From the NCBI GenBank assembly GCA_002118135.1, contig BDIU01000280.1, positions 186,001 through 250,000 of the forward strand: a stretch of DNA of 64,000 nucleotides. Direction: 5' to 3'. A program made the translations under genes and the position numbers. Shown piece after piece: positions 11,201 to 21,718 of the stretch; position 1 is the stretch's first letter, and every line of letters starts with the position of its first letter. The notes below the pieces were generated by a model. That model was given only the letters and a program-made list of their open reading frames with translations, searched no databases and had not been told where the DNA came from. This stretch comes from Trebouxia sp. TZW2008. Its lineage: Eukaryota; Chlorophyta; Trebouxiophyceae; Trebouxiales; Trebouxiaceae.

Positions 11201-14200
11201 CAAGGATTCCCAGATGAGTTCCACGTCAGTACATTGGACGTGCTGTTGGGTGCGTTGCCAGAGCTACAGGGCACTGTCAAGGTCCATGTCATCTTGGGAA
11301 GCATGTTGGATCGCCTAGCAAGGTAAGCTTTGCCTGATCTCAATTGTTTTCTGATGGATGAGTGCAATCCTCAAATCAGCACTGTGGATGTGCTGCTGGG
11401 TGCCTTATTAGAGCTGCTAGGCACTGTCAAGGTCCAGGTCATCTTGGCAAGGGATCAGCTGGCCAGGTATGCTTTGCCTAGTGTGTTTGAGCTCACTGTA
11501 GTGAGTACTTCATTGTCCTGTAGTAGCAACTCAAGGGAGTGGTTTCATCATGTCAGCACCCTGATGCGCTGCTGGGCGCATTGCCAGGGCTTCAAGGCAC
11601 TGTAATGATCCACGTCATCTTGGCAAGCATCCTGGACCATTTGGCCAGGTAGTCTCTGTCTGCTGCTTTGAACTGTCCTGAAAAGAATGGAGTCTTGGTT
11701 CTTGCAGCAAGCAGTCCACGCCATCCTGGCAAGCATGCTGGACGGTCGACCCAGGCGCTATGTCTGCTTCTCTGAATTGTCCTGTAAAGGGTTCAGGGCT
11801 GTAGCCCCTGTAAACCTGTCCAAATTGAGGGTTGCAGTCTCTGAACGCCAATTTTGAGCTACAACGCATTGTATAACATTGCTGCTTCTGTGCATTATAT
11901 AGAATAATTCACTGTGATCAGAATCAATGCAGTGTTTGTTGCTGTCATGCAGTTACGCTGCCGATTCTTCAGTCCTTGAAGCGGTCAATGAGGCAAATGC
12001 ACTCAACAAGCTCAGTGCTGCAACCGTTCTTTCATGAATCCAATCATTGAATCCCAAGCTCAAAGCTAAAACCACAATGTCTTGCTGTCATGCAGTTACG
12101 CTGCCAATGATCCTTCAGTCCTTGAAGTGTTCAGTGAGGCAGATCCGTTCAGCAAGCTCAGTGCTGCAGCCCTTTATCCATGAGTAGGTCAATGAATCTC
12201 AAGCTTGCTAACAACATAATGATCTCATGCTGTCATGCAGTTATGCTGCCAATGATTCTTCTGTCCTTGAACATTCAACGAGGCAGATGCATTCAGCAAG
12301 CTCAGTGCTGCTCATGAATCCAATCATCGAATCCCAAGCTCAAACTTGATACGACAATGTCTTGCTGCCATGCAGTTATGCTGCCAATGATTCTTCAGTC
12401 CTTGAAGGGTTCAGTGAGGCAGATACATTCAGTAAGCTCAGTGCTGCGGCAACTGAAGTAGCACAGCAACAGGGTGAGATGCCGGCGGGAGACATTTGCC
12501 ATAGTACATGTTGTGACACTAGTAACAGTATTGTAAAGACGTGTTGTTGACATGCAGTTATGCTGCCAATGATTATTCAGTCCTTGAAGCGTTCAGTGAG
12601 GCAGATGCATTCAGCAAGCTCAGTGCTGCAGCAACCAAAGTAGCACAGCAACAGGGTGAAATGCCAGCAGGGGATGTGGCCTCTATGTACATTGCCCTGC
12701 TTGGGTTCACAGGCAAAGTCTATCCGGACAAGTTGGATTACACTGATAGAGTGCTTACTGAGTGCTACCAGGTACAGAATCTGGGCTTGTTTGTGCCTAT
12801 CAAGTTGGAACAGATAGAAAGATGCCAGCAGGGAATGTGGCTTCTATGTATATCGCCTTGTTAGGATTCACGGGCAAGGTGTATCCAGACAAGCTGGACT
12901 ACACAGATAGAGTTCTTACTGAGTGCTTCCAGGTAGAGGTTCTCGTCTTGTTTGTGCCTGTGCATTTTGAACAGGTGGCACACTTGAGGTTGTTTGTGCA
13001 CAAGGTCATGTGCATTGCCCTGCTGGTTAGCAAGGCGTATCCAGACAAGCTGAATTACAGTGATGGACTCCTTACTGAGTGCTACCAGGTAAGAAGAATT
13101 TGGTCTACTGATGCATGACTGCCTGTCAGTTTGTGTCATCTAGCACATCTGGTTGTGGTTGTTTGCAAGCTTGCTAGCGCGCACTTCCTGTTGGGCTTTG
13201 GCCAAGACCCTTTCACGCAACGACATACGAAAGGCACACAACATGCAAAAGCAAGAACTGTGTAGATGCCTCTCACAAACTTGCCAACCAAGTGCTCAAA
13301 GAAGCATCAGGTGGAGAAGCCGCTCCTCGATCAACTCAATGATCAGCCTAATGTCCATTTGATGCAATGACAGGCACTGCAAAGACTTGGGCTCAAGTCA
13401 GATCCATGAGCAGAAAAGCGGCTTGTGGCGCTGCTATCCATATCTGGTTGACTTCTTCGAAACAGAATCATGTGCAAGTTTGCACAAATGCTGTTCATGA
13501 ACTGAAAATATGTTGAGCAAGTTTGGACGTTTGTGTTGGGCGTCAGGCAAGACTGACTTGACGCAATGACAGGCACTGCAAAGGCGTGAGCTCAAATCAG
13601 ACCCTAGAGCAGAGCAGCAAGTTGTGGCACTGCTATCTAGGTCTGATTGAGTGCTTCAAACAGAATCATGCGCAGATTTGCACATATGCTGTATATGGAC
13701 TGACAAGTGCTTCAGCATGTTGAGACTTATGTTGTACGTCAGGCAAAACTGACTTGATGCAATGACAGGCACTGCAAAGGCGTGAGCTTAAATCAGACCC
13801 TAGAGCAGAGAAGCAAGTTGTGGCGCTGTTATCCATTCCCTTGGACACCTACGACGCTGTAACGGTGCTCAGCTTACGCAATTACCCCAGCGTAATGAGC
13901 CTCTTGAGTCCTCCCACCTACAAGCAGATGGCCGTGACCATTGTACAATCGATCATCAAGGCGCAAACCTTAGTCAGCAGTGAAGCTGAGGTGGAGATGC
14001 TCTTCAGCTTTATAGAGCCTTTAGTCAAGGACGTGCCTGGTGCCCAGGACAGCACTGATGAAGAGGTGTGCACTGCTGTGGCATCTGCTGTGGTCTGCTA
14101 TGTCGGTGAAGTTGAAACTATGTGTGATGCTTCCTGCTTGCCCAGGCACTGTAATTTTGGCATGTGATGTCAGCCTTAGCATTGTGACATGCGTGACACA

Positions 14201-17200
14201 CAATGGGCCATGCATGTCATCTTGCTTGCACTCAGTCAGTCAGCATTCCATGTATGGTTGTGAGTGTGATTAAAAATGTGCCTGCTGCCCAAGATAACAC
14301 CGATGAAAAAATACACGCTGCTGTAGCATGTCAAAACATGAAGGATGTATGCTAACAAGGCATGTTTGCTTGCATGTCGGCATGTACCGCAATGCTCTAT
14401 GGCTTATAGTTTCTTGCTAGCAATCCTGTTTGATGGGGCTGTGCATATGCACAAGCCCCTCAATTTTTGTGCAAATTGTGTGCTCTTACACACGCAATAC
14501 CTTTGTTGTCAACAATTTAAAGCAGCCATGCTTCTTGTTGCAGGACTTTGCTGAGGAGCAGAATTTGGTGGCTAGAATGGTACATCAGCTGCGCTCAGAA
14601 GGCCAAGATGAGCACTTCCATGCAGTAATTCGGTTTTGGTCCGATTGATTCTGTTTTGCCTGTACTTCCAACACAGGTATGGTTGTCATTTCAGGACTTT
14701 GCTGAGGAGCAGAACCTGGTTGCCAGAATGGTGAACCAGCTGCGCTCAGAAGACCCGGATGAGCGCTTCCAGATCCTGAAGACTGCAAGGAAGCACTTTG
14801 CTTCTGGGGGTCCCCAGCGAGTCAAGCACACCCTGCCACCGCTTGCCTTCTCAGCACTGCAGGTAGGCCACCTATCTGTCTTGATGTGTCTTTTTGGCCT
14901 GATGCTTGGCCGACAATAACAATAATAATAATAATAATAATATTTATAAAAAATTTTAAAAAAACATGTTCCAGCATGAATTGCTAGGTATGTGTGGCAC
15001 AAGTCCTATCTCGCCAGGCAGCCTTGTCTTGAACGTCGGGATATGGACGCCTGATGGTCCATGACGATGGTCCATGTGATGGTGATGGTGATGGTGATGT
15101 ATGTACATTTAAGCGTGCTACACCCCTTGCTGTTTCAGCATCGCAATTGTGCTACTTCCTACCTGTCTTGGTGTTTGTCAACGTTCATTTTGCTTTGGGG
15201 GTCCCCAGCGAGGCAAGCACATCCTGCCACCCCTGGCTTTCTCAGCATTGCAGGTCCGTTTTTCAATTCTTGCACAACCAATTTCTCCCCTTGATGCGGA
15301 TGGTATGCTTTCATCAGACTGCCTCTGGTGGCTCGCAGCGGGTCAAGCAAACCCTGCCACCGCTTGCCTTCTCAGCACTGCTGGAACGCTACTTGCTCTT
15401 TGTACATGCCATTTTTGCCTTCCGTTTGGGTGTCTCTGTTGTCATCAACCTGCCTAGCATGCATGCCAACATATGCATGTTATCTCAGATTGCCTTTTCA
15501 GCACTTCACTCATGTTGATTCTGTTGCACCTGCCTTGGTATCTTGTCCTTTGTTGGGCACCCAGCGCCTCTGCTAAAGCGTGTCATCTGATTAGCATTAC
15601 TAGTTGTTATTGAGGGCCCACAATGGTTTAGACACACCCTGCCATCCGTAGCGTTCTCAGCACTACAAGCACGTGATGTCACCTGTTGCCAGCTTTGCAA
15701 GGCAGGAATGCCATTTGAGTCTTGAATCCATAAACACTCCAAAATCACCTGCCCAAAGATTGGCCTGCGTGACTCATTGACTAGACAAATAAAAAGATGT
15801 AGCCGAGAGTTTTCTATTCAACACCTGACTGTACATCCTATTGTCATTCGATCGAGCAAACATCTTGCATATGTCACCTTAGTCAGAGTGCAGGCCTCCT
15901 CTTCTTTGCCACTGTCCTCGTGCTCTCACCTCCTTCTTCTTCTGTGTTTCCTCTGCTTCATTTCTTGTCAGAAGGTGGCAGCAAACCATATTTTCAATAA
16001 TTTTGACACTTCCATCAAGAAAGTTTCAAACAAACAAGGTATGATGGGGACAGGTTTGGGTGCAAAATGTCAAGCCTCCTCACTGTTGTTCCTCTCACGC
16101 AGTTGGTGCGGTCTCTGAAGAAGAGGCAGCGCACTGGCCAGTCAGCAGACACTTCATGCAAAACGGTGAGGCTCTCAGACACATGGACCTTCATGTGCAC
16201 AGATCTGGGTGTGGATCACTTGCATCGACATGTGTTCAGCCATTCATTAGTTTTGTCATTCTCATGAAGATGTACTGATTACATTCATTCCAGGACTCAT
16301 CCCTAGTTCATGCAAACGCCTGCCTGCCTGCCTGCCCACTCACGCACTTTGTTGCACAAGTCTGACCATAGCATCTGCACCAAGGCTTTTGTTGCAGTTT
16401 CACATCCCAATGCATCTGACTTGCAACCTGTCTCAAGGTTAATGTCACCATGCTCCAGTGCATTTAGATGCATGAGTCAGTCAATATGGGCGGCAGAGCC
16501 CTTGTGAATCTTCTTGTTCAGATGTGGTAACATGCAGGTGTTGCAATTTGTGCATGCCATTGCAGCACCTCTAGCAGATGGGCCAGTGGCTGAAGTGGCG
16601 CTGCAAATTCATGTCCAAGCGCCCTGTTAATCATTTCACTACTAAAATGTTGATGGGCACTTTGTTTCCCATCTGACTGGACAGTCCTGACTTTGTTTTG
16701 CAGGTGTTGCAATTTGTGCATGGCATTGTAGCGCCTCTAGCAGATGTGCCGGTGGCTGAGTTAGCGCTGCAGATCTACCTCCAAGCAGCCTTCTCTGCGT
16801 CTGAAGTGGCTCATTTGGAAATGATTGCCTACGAGTTCATGGAACAGGTAATTGCTATTCAATTGCAGTTGTTTCCCAAGCTGCAAATCAAGCAGCCTGT
16901 TTCAGCGCATCGAGTGGCTTGTGAAGAGATGATTGCCTATGACGTTATGGAGCAGACGTCACTCTACGCTGGAATGTGTATCATCTCCTTGTACAGCGTC
17001 TTCATTCATGATTTGTGGTATTGTCATCATCATTCCAGCTGAAATGTCATTTCTGGTCAATTGTAAATTGATGAGACATGGCATGCATACTGCAATGTCT
17101 GAAATGCAGTCTCAAAAGCAGACAATCTGTCAGCATTGACGGGTGCAGCTGAAAATAATTTCTGCTGATGTTCCAGATGGCCTTTGCTGACATTCGCCTC

Positions 17201-20200
17201 TGCTGATAATCATTCACCACTTCTAACACTGCACTCCTTCACTGCTGAGGATCACTCACCTCTGCTGACATTGCATTACCACTTCTGACAAAGGCTGATC
17301 ACCGCTGACAGTGAAGTGCCCATTACTCACAATGAATTGTCCACTGCTGCTGGTGGACTTTCCACTGCTGACATTGCACATGCATCCTGCAGGCGTTCAT
17401 TCTGTACAAACACGCAATCCCCAACAGCAAAGCCGAGATCTCCGCCTTGTACAGCATTATCAGCACACCACAGAGCCACTGAACCTTATCAGCCATAGCG
17501 GCACATTGTGCAGTGGAATGGTCACTGACAGTGTGAATATGCCCTGCAGGCGTTCCTTCTGTATGAAGAGGCCATGTCCGACAGTCAAGCCGACATCTTT
17601 GTCCTGTACAGCATTATCAGCACACCACAGAGCCACTGAGCCTTATCAGCCATAGCAACACACTCTTCAGTGGAATGGACACTGCTGACAGTGTACATAT
17701 GCCCTGCAGGCGTTCATTTTATATGAAGAGGCCATTCCTGACAGCAAAGCGGAGATTACCGCACTGCAGAGCATTGTCAGTACGCTTCACAGGTGCCGAG
17801 TGTTTGCCCCTGAGAACCGAGACGTGCTGGTGCACAAGGCGACAGGCTACAGCGCTAAACTTCTGAAGAAAGCAGACCAGTGCAGAGCAGTCTGCACTTG
17901 CTCCCACTTGTTCTGGCAGGAGGAGGTGAGCAATCACTTTGATATTGCAAGTCTGCGTCTTGGGTTTGCCCATGCTTGTCCTCACCCCTGAGAAACGAGA
18001 TGTGCTGAAGCACAAAGCCACAGGGTACAGCGCTAAGCTGCTAAAGAAAGCAGACCAATGCAGAACAGTCTGCACTTGCTCCCACTAGTTCTGGCAGGAG
18101 GTGGTGAGCAATCACTTTGATATTGCAAGTCTGCGTTTTGAGGTTGCCCACGCTTGTCCTCATCCCTGAGAAACGAGATGTGCTGAAGCACAAAGCCACA
18201 GGATACAGCGCTAAGCTGCTGAAGAAAGCAGACCAATGCAGCGCAGTCTGCACTTGTTCCCACTTGTTCTGGCAAGAGGTGGTGAGCAACCAGTTTGCTA
18301 GAGCAATTCTGGGTTGTGAGTTTCAGCACTTGACCTTTTGCCTCTGAGAATCAAGACAAGCTGGTGCACAAAGTCACGGGTTACAGCGCCATATTGTTGA
18401 AGAAAGCAGACCAATGCAGAGCAGTCTGCACCTGCTCACAACTTTTTGGGCAAGAAGAGGTGAGCAACCACAGTTTGATAGTGATAATTTGGCTTTTGAG
18501 TTTGTCCAATTGAGGATCTGCCTCTGAGAGTCAAGACATGCTGTTCTACAAAAGCCACAGGTTACAGCACTGGATTGCTGAAGAAAGCAGACCAATGCAG
18601 AGCAGTCTGCACTTGTTTCCACTTATTCTGGCAAGAGGAGGTAAGCAGCCAGTTTGATAGAGCACACCTGGGTTGTGAAATTTCGCCACCAGAGATTTTG
18701 CCTCTGAGAATGAAAACATGATGGTGCACAAAGCCACAATCTAAGGCGCCAAACTGATCATGAAGGCTGACCAATGCAGAGCAGTCTGCACCTGCTCACA
18801 CTTTTTCGGGGAAGAAGAGGTGAGCACCCACACTTTGACAGTGACGATTTGGCTTGTGAGTTTCAGCACTTGACCTTTTGCCTCTGAGCATCAAGACAAG
18901 CTGGTGCACAAAGTCACGGGGTACAGCGCCAAAGTGTTGAAGAAAACAGACTAACGCGGAGCAGTCTGCACTTGCTGCCACCTTCTGGCAAGAAGAGGTG
19001 AACAATCAGTTTGATAGAGTGAACTCATGTCTTGAGATTGCCCGCTCAAGTCTTTGCTCCTGATAAGCAACATCGTTCCGGTGCGCACATCCACACATCA
19101 CAGTTGCTCAAGAAGGCAGATGAATGCAGAGCAGTCTGCACTTGCCCCTGCCATAACTTGTATCACCTATGATGCATGCATTAAGTGTGACATGTGTGAC
19201 TTACCAGCAACAGCAGTGCCAGAAGAAGATGGGCAGCCCAGCACAACTGGCGAAGAGGATGGGAACAGCAGGAGCCAGTCTCCTCATTTTGCCCCCCGCG
19301 GTCCCTGTTGTACAATCTGGCATGCATGGCTAAGTTATGACATATGTGGCTAACAGGCAACGGCAGTGCAAGAAGAAGATGGGCAACCCAGCACAACTGG
19401 CGAAGAAGATGGTAACAGCAGCATCCAGCCATTAGTACAAGACGCTGACAACGTCCTGAGCTGCTTGAAAAGGGCACTGAAGATTGCAAATGCGGCACAA
19501 AAGCAACTAGCAGTGGCCTTGAAAGCATCAGATACAGGGCCAGCATTTCTGTATGTGGAGATACTGAACCAGTATCTGTACTACTTTCAGCGGGGCTTAC
19601 CAAACATCACATCATCAGTTCTGCAGGTGATTCTTACATTTAGCAAAGCTTACAGATGCTGTTGTTGAGTGGCTCATCTTGCTGCATGTGAACATATTCA
19701 AGCAGTATCTATCTCTGAGCGGGGCTGACCAAACATCACGTCATCAGTTTTGCAGGTAAGATCTTGCTGTTGCTGAGCTGGCTGACCCTTGAGAGCAGCA
19801 ACTCTGGGCTGCCTCTATCAACAAAGGCTCCCGCTGTGACGCCTAACGGCATAGACATTCCTTATTCTTGTTTTTGAGCTGCACTCACAGTTGTTGAGCT
19901 GCACTCACTGTTTCTGAGCTGCCCTTGCTGTTGTTGAGCTGCTTTTGCTGTGGTTGAGATGCACAAAATCTGATAGCTCATGCATTCAGGTTTGCTTGCA
20001 GTATTTGGTATGTGCTGTAAGCAAAGCCGTTGGCTGTTGGTTTTCTGTTTGCTGTCAGTGTCTTTGAGGCAGTGTTGTACATTGCAGTTTGTCCATGCAC
20101 TGTCACTGATGCTGAAGCTTGCGCTGAAGAATTCTGCAGCAACCCTGCCCATGGCTGAGCAGGCTGCTTGCAATCTTTTCACACATGATGTATTGCATTA

Positions 20201-20597
20201 CAGTTTCAAACGTGCAATGTCACATCACCATAACACTGTTTCACTCAATGCATCTGCACACGTGAACCTCTGCAATGCTCAGCACAGCTTGTCTGCATTG
20301 TTGCATGCAATACTGTCCGCATGTGCCTTCATCAAACTGCAGCCCGTATGCTAGCAATGTGCCAGGAGAGTGTTGTGACATTGTGTGCAAGTGAACGCTG
20401 AAACAAGTTTCTTCTCCTGACCTTGCATTGGCTGGTTGCAGAGTTTGTTGGAGCTTGTGAGCAATGAGATCTCAAGTGACAGCTGCAAGCAAGATGACAG
20501 GTTGCAGAAGTTCTACAGCAATACTATCGAGCATGTAAAAGCTCAGAAAGATATTGAAGGAGACGTAGGAGAGCGATTTCAGACATTGCAAATATGA
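8270..20597 (+). CDS. VPS35: Retromer subunit VPS35
   Basis: VPS35 is the alpha-solenoid scaffold of the retromer, which recycles sorting receptors from endosomes. Sixteen exons join in phase: 8270-8275, 8368-8472, 8543-8674, 8751-8839, 9263-9404, 9806-9954, 10420-10519, 11117-11322, 12558-12771, 13769-14065, 14695-14862, 16103-16165, 16704-16847, 17710-17925, 19357-19626, 20442-20597; about 818 residues, near the plant length of ~790. Visible hallmarks are KYFELYMQ, the VPS26-binding PRLYL element as PRMYL (residues ~109-113), [64 protein letters not shown] and the end GERFQTLQI. The two-codon first exon (ATG TCG then GTGCGT) is inferred from phase and could be wrong. Introns around exons 6-11 and 13-15 hold partial copies of neighbouring exons. 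Confidence 0.93.
9079..9165 (+). repeat. Dispersed repeat family B, copy 1
   Basis: About 85 bases in a VPS35 intron, with core GCAGGCCCAGCTAGGTACGT. Near-identical copies occur at about 41699-41785 (same strand) and 45845-45925 (opposite strand), each in a different gene or gap. The core has a loose resemblance to a tRNA A-box (GGCTCAGCAGG) and B-box (GGTTCGTAC), so a short SINE is possible, but the box spacing is shorter than normal. Confidence 0.6.
9645..9690 (+). repeat. Partial copy of VPS35 exon 6 start
   Basis: About 40 bases upstream of exon 6 repeat its first codons (GTGTCAAGGGATCTTCTGCC, then a diverged end). This is a single acceptor-side exon-edge copy. Confidence 0.6.
10161..10212 (+). 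repeat. CTG microsatellite in VPS35 intron
   Basis: About ten consecutive GCT/CTG triplets with one interruption, then four more. It is intronic, so it is not translated in the VPS35 model. Confidence 0.9.
10855..11095 (+). repeat. Acceptor-side exon-copy array, VPS35 exon 8
   Basis: Two copies of the exon 8 start lie just upstream of it. The first (about 10857-10970) covers [32 protein letters not shown] coding; the second (about 10970-11045) is more diverged. Each follows an in-context CAG acceptor. Confidence 0.75.
11375..11760 (+). repeat. Donor-side exon-copy array, VPS35 exon 8
   Basis: Three copies of the exon 8 end plus intron start follow the real donor, at about 11380-11470, 11555-11650 and 11700-11750. 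They repeat the [19 protein letters not shown] coding and the GCCAGGTA-type donor, with growing divergence downstream. Confidence 0.75.
11945..12557 (+). repeat. Acceptor-side exon-copy array, VPS35 exon 9
   Basis: Four copies of the exon 9 start precede the real exon, with starts near 11950, 12096, 12239 and 12374. Each opens with a CATGCAG acceptor and TTATGCTGCCAATGATTCTT-like sequence encoding [21 protein letters not shown]. The nearest copy (from 12374) runs open for about 130 bases, to EMPAGD. Confidence 0.85.
12772..13100 (+). repeat. Donor-side exon-copy array, VPS35 exon 9
   Basis: Two copies of the exon 9 end follow it, at about 12820-12931 and 13005-13089. Both encode IALL...[17 protein letters not shown](F/Y)Q-like sequence and both keep an intact donor (CAG/GTAGAG and CAG/GTAAGA). 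Confidence 0.85.
13355..13768 (+). repeat. Acceptor-side exon-copy array, VPS35 exon 10
   Basis: Two copies of the exon 10 start (ATGACAG acceptor, then GCACTGCAAAG) at about 13365-13450 and 13563-13650, spaced ~198 bp. Each ends near the codons for VVALLSI. A degenerate copy of the exon 3' end is seen at about 14275-14335. Confidence 0.8.
14530..14640 (+). repeat. Acceptor-side exon copy, VPS35 exon 11
   Basis: One copy of the exon 11 start, encoding [20 protein letters not shown], with its own TGCAG acceptor, lies ~160 bp before the real exon. Confidence 0.8.
14917..15035 (-). mobile_element. Dispersed repeat family A (possible LINE 3' end), copy 1
   Basis: Read on the minus strand, a ~70-base core (AAGG-CTGCCTGGCGAGATAG..TGCTGGAACATG) is followed by an A/T-rich tail with TTTTTTTAAAATTTT and (ATT)n. 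Similar cores with AT-rich tails lie at 27577-27665 (plus) and 49355-49455 (minus), and a diverged one at about 24527-24590. A conserved core ending in a simple AT tail is typical of 5'-truncated LINE or SINE insertions; no reverse transcriptase frame is present. Confidence 0.5.
15185..15680 (+). repeat. Donor-side exon-copy array, VPS35 exon 11
   Basis: At least three copies of the exon 11 end, encoding [19 protein letters not shown], lie near 15195-15255, 15325-15385 and 15610-15670. A short fragment (IAFSALH) lies near 15490. The first keeps a GCAG/GTCC donor. Confidence 0.8.
16530..16965 (+). repeat. Exon-edge copies flanking VPS35 exon 13
   Basis: An acceptor-side copy of the exon 13 start ([23 protein letters not shown]) lies at 16536-16625. 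A donor-side copy of its end ([10 protein letters not shown]) lies at about 16885-16960. The real exon is between them, at 16704-16847. Confidence 0.8.
17385..17709 (+). repeat. Acceptor-side exon-copy array, VPS35 exon 14
   Basis: Two copies of the exon 14 start, with CCTGCAG acceptors, lie at about 17392-17470 and 17548-17640, spaced ~156 bp. They encode frames resembling [20 protein letters not shown] and share downstream intron text (CAGCACACCACAGAGCCACTGA) that the real exon lacks. Confidence 0.85.
17926..19170 (+). repeat. Donor-side exon-copy array, VPS35 exon 14
   Basis: This is the longest array in the window: about seven tandem units of ~180 bp. Each contains the exon 14 3' half ([36 protein letters not shown]), a GAG/GTGAGC-type donor and the same intron start. 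Units lie near 17985, 18165, 18345, 18520, 18700, 18885 and 19060. Nearer units are ~90% alike by eye; later ones carry stops and frameshifts (for example GACTAACG for GACCAATG near 18950). Confidence 0.9.
19190..19300 (+). repeat. Acceptor-side exon copy, VPS35 exon 15
   Basis: A copy of the exon 15 start ([20 protein letters not shown]) with a TTACCAG acceptor lies ~160 bp before the real exon. A short copy of the exon end ([14 protein letters not shown]) with a GTAAG donor is at about 19695-19760. Confidence 0.8.
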
Positions 20598-21718
20598 ATT
20601 TGGCTGATGTTCACATGCCCAAGCACCTGCAATTGTGTCGAGCATGCAGTTTTAGCAGCATTGTCAGTTGCTTTGGCATCAGTGTTGTCGCTTTGCACAA
20701 GTGCCGCACAACATCTTTCAGTAACACACAAACTGACCTGCTGGCCCTGTTTATGTTGACACTGAATGCACAATCGCCTGATAGGGTGACCTCATCATTG
20801 GCTTTAAATGATTCTGCAGCTAAATATGACAGCCGACTGTCACTAAACAGTCACTTCTTACATGTGCCAACAGGTTTGTGATCATGCCTATCTTGATTGA
20901 GAGATGCTGTTCCATGTTTGTTTCAAGATCTGATATCCGTGAGATTTACTAACAACAGAGCACATCAAAATTTGACATGCTATATTGAGGGCACAAAGTC
21001 CGTCAACCTTTAGCTACAGTGACAGAAAATAAGCTGCATTCTGAGGTGACTAGTCAAGTTTTTGGCTGCGATCTAGCCTGATAGTCCATATTATTGACAC
21101 ACAATGCTGTTGGTAAATGTCCTCTTATGGCAGCAAACGTTCAAGTGCATCAGACAGGTTCAATTCTTCCCTACACATGCTCAAAGATTCTGCTGATTAG
21201 CAGCAATATCTTTGCCCCTACAAATCTCCAATACTAGGGGTCAACAAGCATGACACAGTGAGCAGTCCTGCCAAACTCGAAGCATAATATACACAGAGCA
21301 AAAGCTTCAGATTTGCTACCTGTAAACTGAAGCTTTTGCAGCTGACAAAGCAAATTACAGGTACAATAACACGCTGAACCTACCACTGTCTTGCTGCTTA
21401 TAGGCTTGAATTTGCAGTTCTTGATGGCTTCATCTTGGTTCTAGGATACAGCGTGAGGCCTGTTAGTATGCTGTGCACGTCACGCCTAGTGTGCCAGCAG
21501 ACTGACTGTGGGCTTGATTTTGCAGCTGAGACTATTCCAGCCAGCTTTCAGCCTCTCAGCATCTTTGCTGTGTGTCCATATGCTTGAACATTTGGCACAG
21601 CAAGTTGTGTCAATCTAAAGCTGTATTTCTGTACGCTTGCTGCTGCGTTCCTGCTGTATACGGCATATCAAATCTGTTTGCAGGTGTTGGCATCTGCTCC
21701 AGGGTCTGTTTCTGGAAA
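20598..21718. other. Convergent intergenic region
   Basis: The region lies between the stops of VPS35 (plus) and the ureide permease (minus), so it should hold two 3' untranslated regions and terminator signals. I see no exon, RNA gene or clear repeat in it. Confidence 0.4.

Noticed and set aside
17926..19170. CRISPR-like regular repeats
   Set aside because: Units are ~180 bp of exon plus intron with graded decay in a eukaryotic gene; there are no short identical repeats with unique spacers and no cas genes.
9808..19626. Pseudogene copies of VPS35 from retrotransposition
   Set aside because: The copies include intron ends and splice sites and lie in order beside their own exons, so they are local tandem duplications, not processed copies.
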